This document shows positions 1-6,551 of a stretch of DNA of 10,405 nt, one piece after another (positions within the stretch are counted from its first letter, which is position 1; each line of letters begins with the position of its first letter). A model generated the notes under the pieces. It saw only the letters and a list, made by a program, of their open reading frames with translations, ran no database searches and was not told the origin of the DNA. A program made the translations under genes and the position numbers. Source of the DNA: Candidatus Pacearchaeota archaeon (GTDB taxonomy: Archaea > Nanobdellota > Nanobdellia > Pacearchaeales > GW2011-AR1); contig PWGL01000035.1 in assembly GCA_003554465.1 (NCBI GenBank), forward strand, positions 1 to 10,405. Reading direction: 5' to 3'.

Positions 1-127
1 AGGGCCAACAGCTCTTATAAGACCTTGGAAAAAAGATAGTAAGAAAAGTATTTTGATAGAAAGGGGTAAAGAGTTAATTCAAAATTACACAAAGCATAAA
101 ATTAATGAGATTGAGATAAAGCCTTAA
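1..127 (+). CDS. C-terminal fragment of an unrecognised protein (partial at left edge)
   Basis: An open frame enters from the left edge (first full codon at 2-4) and ends with TAA at 125-127. The 41 visible residues begin GPTALIRPWKKDSKKS and end INEIEIKP. They are lysine-rich and mixed-charge, which looks like the tail of a soluble protein, with no low-complexity bias. I do not recognise the family. The frame is convergent with the DUF218 gene, whose stop codon lies at 102-104, so the two coding ends overlap by 26 bases. The fragment could in principle be a chance open frame. The protein-like composition and the lack of other coding in this stretch favour a real gene whose body lies outside the window. 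Confidence 0.5.
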   Translation, partial: GPTALIRPWKKDSKKSILIERGKELIQNYTKHKINEIEIKP

Positions 128-710
128 GATTAATACTCTCTCTTCCCCTAAAATTATCATAAAAATTATTAAACATATCTTTGACAGGTCTAAGGGGGTC
201 TTTTCTACCCATATTTAACGCATTCTCAACACCTTTGGATAATCTATATCTCTCGTTAAAAAGAGCTATTACCCCATAAATTTTTTCAGCCATTGTTTCA
301 GATCCAACAGGAATATAATCAACATCTAAATCTTCAGGCAAAGCATACTCCTCGTCACCTTGCGGAATAATTGGTCTTTTCAAATAATTTATATCGTTCC
401 TAAATCTAGATAAATGTGTCTTATTGGAAACAATTTTCACATGGCCATCTAATTTTTTTAAAGAATTTAAAACATTCTCTAAAGTATTATTTGCATAATT
501 TACTTCAATTTCATCATCTTTTACCCCTCCCTCCCTTAAAATCTCATAAATATTTCTGTATTGACATCCTAAATCTTCTCTAGATCCCGATACAATAACC
601 TTTTTAGGAAACTTCTCATGTTCTTGAACCGCTTTCCTAGCTCTCCTCTCACTCTCAGTACTATTTCCTGTAGGAATAATTACTGCCTCCAATTGGCCAG
701 GGATTTTCAT
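102..710 (-). CDS. DUF218 (YdcF/SanA-like) domain protein
   Basis: This 202-residue protein matches the pattern of the DUF218 family, which includes YdcF and SanA. It has an N-terminal beta strand with EAVIIPTGNST (about 8-18), then ERRARKA (21-27), KVIVSGSRED (37-46), the family's Asn-Thr-Glu-Asn-like element NNTLEN (74-79), and SNKTHLSRF (95-103), which corresponds to the usual 'VTs..H..R' segment. Bacterial family members often have N-terminal membrane helices. None is visible here, so the protein is probably cytoplasmic. The family's biochemical role is poorly defined, with nucleotide or envelope-related roles proposed, so I assign no reaction. The last 90 or so residues are not typical of the core domain and may be a lineage-specific extension. 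The ATG at 710 is about 25 bases downstream of a TATA-like box, consistent with a leaderless message. Confidence 0.7.
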   Translation of the reverse strand: MKIPGQLEAVIIPTGNSTESERRARKAVQEHEKFPKKVIVSGSREDLGCQYRNIYEILREGGVKDDEIEVNYANNTLENVLNSLKKLDGHVKIVSNKTHLSRFRNDINYLKRPIIPQGDEEYALPEDLDVDYIPVGSETMAEKIYGVIALFNERYRLSKGVENALNMGRKDPLRPVKDMFNNFYDNFRGRESINLKALSQSH

Positions 711-730
711 TAAAATTATAAGAAAACATA

Positions 731-740
731 GTTTAAATAA
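731..740 (-). promoter_or_regulatory. TATA box for the DUF218 gene
   Basis: On the minus strand this reads TTATTTAAAC. Its centre is about 25 bases before the ATG at 710, the distance at which archaeal transcription normally starts, so transcription should begin at or next to the start codon. No Shine-Dalgarno sequence is visible before the ATG, which supports leaderless translation. Confidence 0.5.
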
Positions 741-798
741 TTAATTATTATATAATTGTTACAAAATAACATTTTTTATAGATATAAATACATTCCCA

Positions 799-1446
799 CT
801 ATTTTAAAATATCTTTTAACTCTTTCAAGTCGTCAATTATAATATCAGGTTCCGCATCAACCAGTTCTTTTCTAGAATCCCACGCACATTTCGAAGTTAC
901 AGCCACACTTAAACAATTAACATTCTTACCTATCCTGACATCAACAACCCTATCTCCTAAATACATACATTTTTTTCTATTTATTTTTCTATCCTTTAGA
1001 TAATTCTCAATAAACTCTTCTTTAGTATTAAAATCATCAGCAGTGTAAATTTCAGAAAAGTAAGATTCTAGATTAAGATCTTTCAAAATCAAATTGACAA
1101 TCTCTGGGGAGGAGTTAGTTACCAATATCTTTTCGTAATTTATTTTTCTCAATATAGATACATCCTTACATTTCTTGACACCCTTTACATCTTTCAAGAT
1201 ATCTTTCATAATTCTTCTATTTAACCACCACCTATATAGCCAAGAAAAACCTATTTTTTCTAAAGTTTCTTTTAACTTAAGGCCCAAATCAATAGCTTCA
1301 TCTATTTCCTTTCTATCATAACCATATTTCTTCAAATTTTTTAACATATTTTTATAATATAAAGACTTAGTGTCAACTATTGTGCCGTCAAAATCAAAAA
1401 TAAGCAGACCTGGCTTAAACCTCTTTATCTTTTTTTTCTTAGTCAT
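799..1446 (-). CDS. HAD-superfamily phosphatase
   Basis: This 215-residue protein has all four HAD motifs. Motif I is DFDGT at 18-22, with D18 as the nucleophile and D20 as the acid/base. Motif II is VTNSS at 109-113, motif III is a lysine near 142 (NTKEEF), and motif IV is GDRVVD at 164-169, which supplies the Mg2+-binding aspartates. The helical insert between motifs I and II (about 28-95) resembles the C1 alpha-helical cap of phosphoglycolate phosphatase-like enzymes. It is therefore expected to be a soluble Mg2+-dependent small-molecule phosphatase; the substrate cannot be read from the sequence. A basic N-terminal stretch (KKKKIKRFK) precedes the fold. It lies 48 bases downstream of the large membrane protein gene but has its own TATA-like box. 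All catalytic residues are present, so it is probably active. Confidence 0.85.
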   Translation of the reverse strand: MTKKKKIKRFKPGLLIFDFDGTIVDTKSLYYKNMLKNLKKYGYDRKEIDEAIDLGLKLKETLEKIGFSWLYRWWLNRRIMKDILKDVKGVKKCKDVSILRKINYEKILVTNSSPEIVNLILKDLNLESYFSEIYTADDFNTKEEFIENYLKDRKINRKKCMYLGDRVVDVRIGKNVNCLSVAVTSKCAWDSRKELVDAEPDIIIDDLKELKDILK

Positions 1447-1462
1447 ATTTAAAAATTATCTT

Positions 1463-1472
1463 TTATCTATAA
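1463..1472 (-). promoter_or_regulatory. Probable TATA box for the HAD phosphatase gene
   Basis: The minus-strand TTATAGATAA is centred about 22 bases before the ATG at 1446, slightly closer than the other promoters in this window. It sits in the 48-base gap after the upstream gene's stop, so the HAD gene can be transcribed on its own as well as by read-through. Confidence 0.4.
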
Positions 1473-1494
1473 GTCGGTGAACGAAAATAGAATT

Positions 1495-3492
1495 TTACTC
1501 TTTTCCCAAACCGTTAACATCGCCCTTGTTTCTTTCTAAAAATTCATTTATAAATTTTTTATATTTTTTCCTATCACCCACTTTTTTTACGTTATAAACC
1601 TGCATACCTTTTCTATTCTCTTTTTCTGCCTTAATCTCGCTTCCTACCTTCTTATAAAAGTCATCCGATAGCAAAATCTCACTATCTGCAAGTCCTGCTA
1701 CTTTTTTAGCCATATTTATAGTGCTGCCCACATTAGTAAATTTCAAAATATCTTTCTTTTCCAAAATTAACTGTCCCGAATTTAATCCCACACCATACTT
1801 AATTTCTTCATCATCTTTAATCCCCTCTTTAATTTTTTTAGCAGTATCTATAGCTAACATCTCATTTTCAAAAGTTTTAGTAGTTAGTGAAGAAAATATC
1901 CCGAATAAATAGTCAGAAGTTTCATAAGCTGCACCATTATTCTCGTTAATCATATCAATAATCTCTTTTATTTTACCTTTGTCATTTCCGTTATCAATTC
2001 TTAAAGTTAAGACTGCTACATCCTCCTTACTACCATTTAATACCAAAGAATGCTCTGCATAGTTAACTTTTTTATCTGTTACATCCAAAACCTTTTGCTT
2101 TTCGTCTAATCCATCGCTTGATTTTTCCCCTTCCTCTTTTTGCATATTATGAGAACTTTTCTTTCTCTCCTTACTATCATTTTCTACAGGATAAGAGTAG
2201 GATTTTTTCCTAACCATTTTTTTCGACAATACAAAAATAAGCCCCCCCAATACAAGTATAAGGAATGTCCAAACAACAGGATATTTAGCAATTAATCCTG
2301 CACTTTCTCTAAATTCATCCACACCTACTACCTGCCCAGTTAAATATATAAATCCTGAAAATGTTTCCATACCATCTGTTGCCGTAACATTATACTCCCC
2401 TTCAGGAGCCGATAACTTTAACGCCATACTGTCGCCTACACCCAAATTAATATTTTTAACTACTTTCTCATCACCTATTAAAACCTTTATTGATCTTTGA
2501 TACTCTACATTTCCAATATTCTCTATATGCAAGGTTTCATTTCTAATATCAAAATTTGCCTTTTCCAATTCCTCAACATCGACAACCTTTCTGTCACCTA
2601 GTCCAGAACCATTAGCCTCAATCTGCCAGAAATTTGGTTCTTCAGTATTACTAACTGGTAAAGAAACCTCATCTCCTGAATCAACAATATCTTGATAAAT
2701 GCTTTCCTCTTTTCCCATAATAATAAGGCCTATTTCTCCCTCCATAATTTCCCCTACCTGATCAAGAATAACAGACATTAAAACAAAATTCTCGCCCGGA
2801 ACTACGGACTCATTAGAAATAATTTCCAAATTTGTAGCTGTCTGTTCAACAGTGAAAGGTATAGAGCCAGTACCATAATTTGTAATTTCTCCGTCTTTCT
2901 CATAAACATTAAATTTCATAGAATAATTACCGGGTTCTACTACCGGTAATGTAAAATCAATAAAAAAATCTCCACCCCTTACTTCTCTTATCAAATTTAA
3001 ATCTGCTTCCTTTAAAGAGAAATTTAAAAACCCATCAACATCATCCCCGTTTTCTTTAACAGCATCACCATAAATCTCAACTACATCCCCTACTTTTCTA
3101 ACTATTCTATCTCTACCTAAGCTAACCTCTATATCTCTTGTAATTTCAAAATCGCTTCCCTTCACACTTTCATTATTATAACTAGCTTCAATATTGTAAA
3201 TTCCATCCATATCTTTCAAAAAATCATTAGAAAGAGTGTAACTTTTCTCCACTGTCTTATTATCTTCAACAACTAACTGAGAATCATAAACCAAACTCTT
3301 TTCATCGCTACCACACACTAACCTAATTTCAAAAGGGCCGTCACCTTCTTCAAATATACGAACATTAAAATTTAACTCATCACCATAATTATAAACTGGA
3401 TCGGGTTCGCTAATGTACATTTCAGCTGAAACAAAAGATAACATCAATGTTACACTTACAAACAACAGTAACCACCATTTTCTTTTTATCAT
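1495..3492 (-). CDS. Receptor-like membrane protein with degenerate class III nucleotide cyclase domain
   Basis: A 665-residue type I membrane protein. Residues 1-23 form a signal peptide (KRK, hydrophobic core, VSA before E24). Residues 24-402 form a beta-rich ectodomain with Ig/CARDB-like stretches (for example LHIENIGNVEY at 321-331) and eight Asn-X-Ser/Thr sequons (N78, N107, N157, N189, N227, N294, N318, N368). One transmembrane helix spans about 403-423. A charged, Ser/Lys/Glu-rich linker (424-487) follows. Residues 488-640 resemble a class III adenylate/guanylate cyclase: AVLTLRID (493-500), TSDYLFGIF (525-533), YGVGLNSGQLIL (566-577), then NVGSTINMAKKVAGLADSE (587-605). The first metal aspartate appears replaced by R498, D527 is kept, N593 is kept, and the transition-state arginine position is K597. 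I infer a signalling or scaffold domain that is catalytically weak or dead. The ligand is unknown. The gene is divergent from trpS, and its ATG is about 24 bases from a TATA box. Confidence 0.7.
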   Translation of the reverse strand: MIKRKWWLLLFVSVTLMLSFVSAEMYISEPDPVYNYGDELNFNVRIFEEGDGPFEIRLVCGSDEKSLVYDSQLVVEDNKTVEKSYTLSNDFLKDMDGIYNIEASYNNESVKGSDFEITRDIEVSLGRDRIVRKVGDVVEIYGDAVKENGDDVDGFLNFSLKEADLNLIREVRGGDFFIDFTLPVVEPGNYSMKFNVYEKDGEITNYGTGSIPFTVEQTATNLEIISNESVVPGENFVLMSVILDQVGEIMEGEIGLIIMGKEESIYQDIVDSGDEVSLPVSNTEEPNFWQIEANGSGLGDRKVVDVEELEKANFDIRNETLHIENIGNVEYQRSIKVLIGDEKVVKNINLGVGDSMALKLSAPEGEYNVTATDGMETFSGFIYLTGQVVGVDEFRESAGLIAKYPVVWTFLILVLGGLIFVLSKKMVRKKSYSYPVENDSKERKKSSHNMQKEEGEKSSDGLDEKQKVLDVTDKKVNYAEHSLVLNGSKEDVAVLTLRIDNGNDKGKIKEIIDMINENNGAAYETSDYLFGIFSSLTTKTFENEMLAIDTAKKIKEGIKDDEEIKYGVGLNSGQLILEKKDILKFTNVGSTINMAKKVAGLADSEILLSDDFYKKVGSEIKAEKENRKGMQVYNVKKVGDRKKYKKFINEFLERNKGDVNGLGKE

Positions 3493-3511
3493 AACTTAAC
3501 AATGAAAAAGC

Positions 3512-3521
3512 TATATTTAAA
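3512..3521 (-). promoter_or_regulatory. TATA box for the receptor-like gene
   Basis: The minus strand reads TTTAAATATA, preceded by a purine-rich TGAAAAGA that could serve as a BRE. The centre is about 24 bases upstream of the ATG at 3492, again predicting a leaderless transcript. Confidence 0.55.
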
Positions 3522-3533
3522 TCTTTTCAATAT

Positions 3534-3558
3534 CAAAATAATAAAACCAAAATAATAA
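3534..3558. repeat. Pair of 11-bp direct repeats in the divergent promoter region
   Basis: The sequence CAAAATAATAA occurs at 3534-3544 and again at 3548-3558, a 14-base period. The pair lies just upstream of the receptor gene's TATA box and about 100 bases upstream of the trpS TATA box. It could be an operator, but the region is so AT-rich that chance is a fair alternative. Confidence 0.3.
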
Positions 3559-3646
3559 GATATCTTCCCCATGTCGCCAAATCGATCTTAAATTTGTACT
3601 GTTCAATTTTTACCTAAAATCTTTCAAGAAAATAATGGTGTGAACT

Positions 3647-3663
3647 CGCAAGTTTTATAAATA
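3647..3663 (+). promoter_or_regulatory. BRE plus TATA promoter of trpS
   Basis: CGCAAGT (3647-3653) fits the archaeal BRE pattern cRnaAnt and runs straight into TTTATAAATA (3654-3663). The TATA centre is about 25 bases before the ATG at 3683 but only about 16 before the ATG at 3674. This spacing decides the start: transcription should begin at or near 3683, so the upstream ATG would not be in the mRNA. Confidence 0.65.
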
Positions 3664-3682
3664 AAGATTATTAATGGTTTTT

Positions 3683-4810
3683 ATGGCAAGAAAAGAATTT
3701 CAAGTTACCCCTTATGAAGTTCAGGGGAATATAGATTATGATAAATTAGTGAAAGAATTTGGGGTTTCTAAACTAACAGATAACTTACTCAAAAGATTGA
3801 AGAAACATACAGGTGACTTGCATTTCATGCTTAAAAGAAAAGTATTTTTTGCACACAGAGATTTAAAATGGTTACTAGATGAATTTGAGAATGGCAACAA
3901 ATTTTTCTTATATACTGGTTGTGGCCCATCAGGACCAATCCACTTAGGGCATTTGCAAACATGGAAGTTTGTTAAGTGGTTGCAAGATAAATTTGATGTA
4001 GAATTATGGTTCCAATTTACAGATGATGAAAAATTTTTGTTCAAAGATAAGTCATATGATGAAATTCAGGAATGGACGAAAGAAAACATGCTGGATGTTA
4101 TAGCTCTTGGTTTTGATCCCAAAAAAACACACTTTTTGATTGACACTAAACACTCTGGATTGATGTACCCTGAGGCCGTAAAGATATCTAAAAAGATAAC
4201 ATTTTCAACGGTAAAATCTAGTTTCGGATTTACAAATGAAAATAACATAGGTAGTATTTTCTACACATCAATGCAAGCAGTTCCAGCAATATTACCTAGC
4301 GTTTTGGAAGGGAAAAATATACCTTGTTTAATACCTCTAGGTATAGATCAAGATCCCCATTTTAGGGTAGCCAGAGATGTTTATCCAAAATTAAATTTTT
4401 ACAAACCGTCAATACTTCATGGGAGATTTTTACCACCACTAGTAGGTGAAGGCGAGGGAAAAGCTAGCACAAGCAAGGGTAACAACAACATTTTCACTAC
4501 AGATTCCCAAGAAGAAGTAGAAAATAAAATAAAGAAATATGCGTATTCAGGAGGCCAAAACACTATAGAGGAGCATAGAGAGAAAGGAGGAAGAACTGAT
4601 GTCGATGTTTCTTTCCAATACCTAAGAATGCTTTTTGAACCAGATGATAAAAAATTGGCTGAAATTAAGGGAAAATATGAATCAGGAGAAATGTTGACAG
4701 GAGAATTAAAAGACATACTTATTGAAAAAATAAATACTTTCTTGAAAGAGCATCAGGAAAAAAGAGAAAAAGCAAAAGATAAAATTGATGAATTTATCTA
4801 TAAACCCTAA
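3683..4810 (+). CDS. trpS: Tryptophanyl-tRNA synthetase, archaeal/eukaryotic type
   Basis: This 375-residue class I aminoacyl-tRNA synthetase charges tRNA-Trp with tryptophan in the cytoplasm. It begins with the archaeal-type N-terminal segment (FQVTPYEVQG, then LVKEFG). The Rossmann fold carries TGCGPSG followed by the HIGH-type motif HLGH at 87-90. Further family landmarks are FTDDEKFLF, DVIALGFDP, GIDQDPHFRVARD (220-232) and YAYSGGQNT. The KMSKS-type loop reads KASTS (260-264), where archaeal relatives usually have KMSAS. Length and domain order are normal for the family. An in-frame ATG lies nine bases upstream at 3674 and would add MVF. I prefer 3683 because of the promoter spacing. The gene is convergent with the 133-residue protein gene, the two stop codons lying only 7 bases apart. 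Confidence 0.95.
   Translation: MARKEFQVTPYEVQGNIDYDKLVKEFGVSKLTDNLLKRLKKHTGDLHFMLKRKVFFAHRDLKWLLDEFENGNKFFLYTGCGPSGPIHLGHLQTWKFVKWLQDKFDVELWFQFTDDEKFLFKDKSYDEIQEWTKENMLDVIALGFDPKKTHFLIDTKHSGLMYPEAVKISKKITFSTVKSSFGFTNENNIGSIFYTSMQAVPAILPSVLEGKNIPCLIPLGIDQDPHFRVARDVYPKLNFYKPSILHGRFLPPLVGEGEGKASTSKGNNNIFTTDSQEEVENKIKKYAYSGGQNTIEEHREKGGRTDVDVSFQYLRMLFEPDDKKLAEIKGKYESGEMLTGELKDILIEKINTFLKEHQEKREKAKDKIDEFIYKP
4758..4771 (-). terminator. Possible oligo-U terminator of the minus-strand operon
   Basis: About 45-60 bases past the stop at 4818, the minus strand has two T-runs (five and six bases) lying antisense to the end of trpS. Archaeal termination commonly uses such oligo-U stretches without a hairpin. 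This is weak evidence in AT-rich DNA. Confidence 0.25.
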
Positions 4811-4817
4811 AATATAT

Positions 4818-5219
4818 CTAAATAAGATATTTTCCTAAATATTTATATTTTGTTTCAGGACCATACATATTCCCTCTCTTTTCAAAAATATCTTTCAGGG
4901 ATTCTTTCAACTCGACTGTTCTTGAATCTATAATTTTTAGATCATTTGCAAGTTCAACCTCATTCATATAGACATCAAACAAGTGGTTTGCCAAACCTGT
5001 CTCAAATCCTTTCCATAAATTCCTAGCAACATTTGTTTCATGGTCAAACAATTCATATAATTTAGAATTCCCAGATAACTGGCTTAAAATAGTGGGACTC
5101 ATCATAGGATCCACATAAAAATTAATATGTCCACCCGGAGCGTAATTTCTCAATTCATCTAAATTTTCCCAAAAATTCCTAACATCTTTTTTCTCAAAAC
5201 TAAGTTTTATGTTTGTCAT
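4818..5219 (-). CDS. Unrecognised 133-residue protein, distal gene of the hydrolase operon
   Basis: I do not recognise this family. The protein is soluble-looking, with no signal peptide or transmembrane helix. It has mixed alpha/beta character, starting with a beta-like strand (NIKLSFEKKDV), a Gly-Gly-His segment (YAPGGHINFYVDP, about 26-38), then long amphipathic helices (about 50-115) and an aromatic tail (YGPETKYKYLGKYLI). Only one Met-rich turn (DPMM) stands out, and no catalytic motif is evident. Its ATG (5217-5219) directly abuts the TAA (5220-5222) of the NlpC/P60 gene, so the two are almost certainly co-transcribed and translationally coupled, which suggests a linked job. Possible roles, all inference, are a cytoplasmic partner, a regulator or a protective factor for the hydrolase. 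Confidence 0.7.
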   Translation of the reverse strand: MTNIKLSFEKKDVRNFWENLDELRNYAPGGHINFYVDPMMSPTILSQLSGNSKLYELFDHETNVARNLWKGFETGLANHLFDVYMNEVELANDLKIIDSRTVELKESLKDIFEKRGNMYGPETKYKYLGKYLI

Positions 5220-6251
5220 TTAATCTTTTAATCTTCCTATGAACATGTGATCCATCTTATCGTTAATTTTTCTACTTTCTAAATACCCCAACAAATTTTC
5301 CTCTTTAACCCCATCTCCCCCGTACCTTTCCCTGTCTTCTGAATACCATCCTGAAGCGTGAACCATAGTGGTATCTTCACCATCTACCTTACCAACAATA
5401 CCTAAATGTTCTCCTGATATTCCTCCCTCTCCAAGAGGATACTGATGCCCAATAATAACTATATCTCCTGTTTTTATGCCATCTAAATCATGATTATCTG
5501 GATTTAAGGTTGTTACGGGATCCATATGTCTATGATAAAATTGATCACCTTGATTTCCAGTTAGATTGACTCCTTGCTCTTTCGCAAAATCTATAATTAA
5601 ACTAACACAATCATACATTTCTTTACCTTCATCTTCTCCTGTAGGATATATTGGACCATAAGGTTTACCAATAAACCTTTCTAAATTATTATATATTTCA
5701 TCACTTTCTTTTACTTCCTGACCCCGATTATCGGCCGGAGACCGATAACTTTCACTAACAGTCTCTTCCAAACTTCCAGAACCATCCCCATCTTCAAAAG
5801 TTCTTTCAGCCTCGCCATCTTGACCGTAAGGGATTATTAATTTTTGTCCATTACTTATAGCGTTAACATTTGCAATATTATTTGCCTTGGCAATATTCTC
5901 GACAGAAACACCTTTCCTTAGAGATATATGAGATAATGTATCTCCTTCCTGCACCACATACTCTTCGTCAATAGTAGGTTCATCTTCCTGAGAATCATCT
6001 ATAGAACCTTTTTGAACATAGTTATGAAGATTATCTATAAAAAAATTGCTATCTCTCTCATCTTGCTCAACATTTTCAACCAGTGAATCATCCCTAAACC
6101 TTGACATTACATCATCTCTAATTTCTAAGGGGTTAACATCTGCCAAAAAACCTGCAGCAACGCTACAAAGACCACCTACTGTTAATCTAAGGGGCAACCT
6201 ATACTTATCAGACAAAATTTTCTTATTTTTCCCACTATATTTATTTTTCAT
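5220..6251 (-). CDS. LysM plus NlpC/P60 putative cell-wall peptidase
   Basis: Numbering is from the ATG at 6251 (343 residues). A basic N-terminus is followed by a hydrophobic stretch (about 19-37) that acts as signal peptide or anchor. After an acidic linker comes a LysM domain at 98-141 (YVVQEGDTLSHIS to NGQKLIIP), known to bind N-acetylglucosamine polymers. A second acidic, Ser/Gly-rich linker leads to an NlpC/P60-like domain (about 186-330). Its candidate catalytic residues are Cys215 in MYDCVSLI, His282 in GEHLGIVG and His298 in MVHASG, with the typical GDIVII strand (262-267) before the histidine. Such enzymes cleave peptidoglycan stem peptides outside the cell. Archaea lack peptidoglycan, so the target is probably foreign or an analogue. 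A TTG at 6257 could add two residues, but the ATG is preferred. The ATG overlaps the 84-residue gene by 11 bases. Confidence 0.8.
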   Translation of the reverse strand: MKNKYSGKNKKILSDKYRLPLRLTVGGLCSVAAGFLADVNPLEIRDDVMSRFRDDSLVENVEQDERDSNFFIDNLHNYVQKGSIDDSQEDEPTIDEEYVVQEGDTLSHISLRKGVSVENIAKANNIANVNAISNGQKLIIPYGQDGEAERTFEDGDGSGSLEETVSESYRSPADNRGQEVKESDEIYNNLERFIGKPYGPIYPTGEDEGKEMYDCVSLIIDFAKEQGVNLTGNQGDQFYHRHMDPVTTLNPDNHDLDGIKTGDIVIIGHQYPLGEGGISGEHLGIVGKVDGEDTTMVHASGWYSEDRERYGGDGVKEENLLGYLESRKINDKMDHMFIGRLKD

Positions 6252-6495
6252 TTTCAACCGTGTAATTTAATTCTGGAATACTATACTCTACTTCTTTTGT
6301 TAGATCATCAAATCCTCTTGAATCGCTTATCTCATCCTCCACAACCTTCCCTATGCATCCCCCATTCCTATCATCTAAATATTCGATAGCTTCATGATAT
6401 CCCAAAATACCTAAACCCATTACTGCAATCGTAGGTATATATTCCCATAATGGTTCAGGATTTCTTTCCATAAAGTTATCATTTTCTCTTTTCAT
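6241..6495 (-). CDS. Small single-helix membrane protein, first gene of the hydrolase operon
   Basis: This 84-residue protein has a charged N-terminus (about 1-18), one predicted transmembrane helix (about 19-37, YIPTIAVMGLGILGYHEAI), and an acidic C-terminal tail containing GGCIGKVVEDEIS and many Glu/Asp. It is not recognised. It overlaps the start of the LysM/NlpC gene by 11 bases (ATG at 6251 against its stop at 6241), and its promoter drives what looks like a three-gene operon. The tight coupling suggests that it helps anchor, export or control the hydrolase, but that is inference. Start choice: the ATG at 6495 lies about 27 bases from a TATA box, and a second Met sits eight codons in. 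Confidence 0.65.
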   Translation of the reverse strand: MKRENDNFMERNPEPLWEYIPTIAVMGLGILGYHEAIEYLDDRNGGCIGKVVEDEISDSRGFDDLTKEVEYSIPELNYTVENEK

Positions 6496-6517
6496 TCTGT
6501 TACTATCGAGGGGTAAC

Positions 6518-6528
6518 TATTTATAAGC
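6518..6528 (-). promoter_or_regulatory. TATA box of the hydrolase operon
   Basis: The minus strand contains CTTATAAATAG preceded by a purine-rich CCAAAAAG (BRE-like). The centre is about 27 bases before the ATG at 6495, so the operon message should start at or within a few bases of the first codon. Confidence 0.55.
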
Positions 6529-6551
6529 TTTTTGGTTAGAAATATGAAGGT

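Noticed and set aside
3493..3682. Possible small RNA or tRNA in the longest intergenic gap
   Set aside because: No cloverleaf or strong stem was found; the space is explained by two divergent promoters and a short direct repeat.
3736..4716. Three minus-strand open frames of 60-102 codons inside trpS
   Set aside because: They lie wholly opposite a confidently identified gene, have Ser/Asn/Phe-rich shadow composition and no promoter or family motif.
4811..4834. Imperfect AT-only inverted repeat between trpS and the convergent gene as a hairpin terminator
   Set aside because: The arms (AAAATATATCT and AAGATATTTT) pair only with a bulge, contain almost no G-C pairs and overlap coding sequence.
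6252..6257. TTG at 6257 as start of the LysM/NlpC protein
   Set aside because: An in-frame ATG two codons downstream is a stronger initiator and lies in an ordinary operon overlap.
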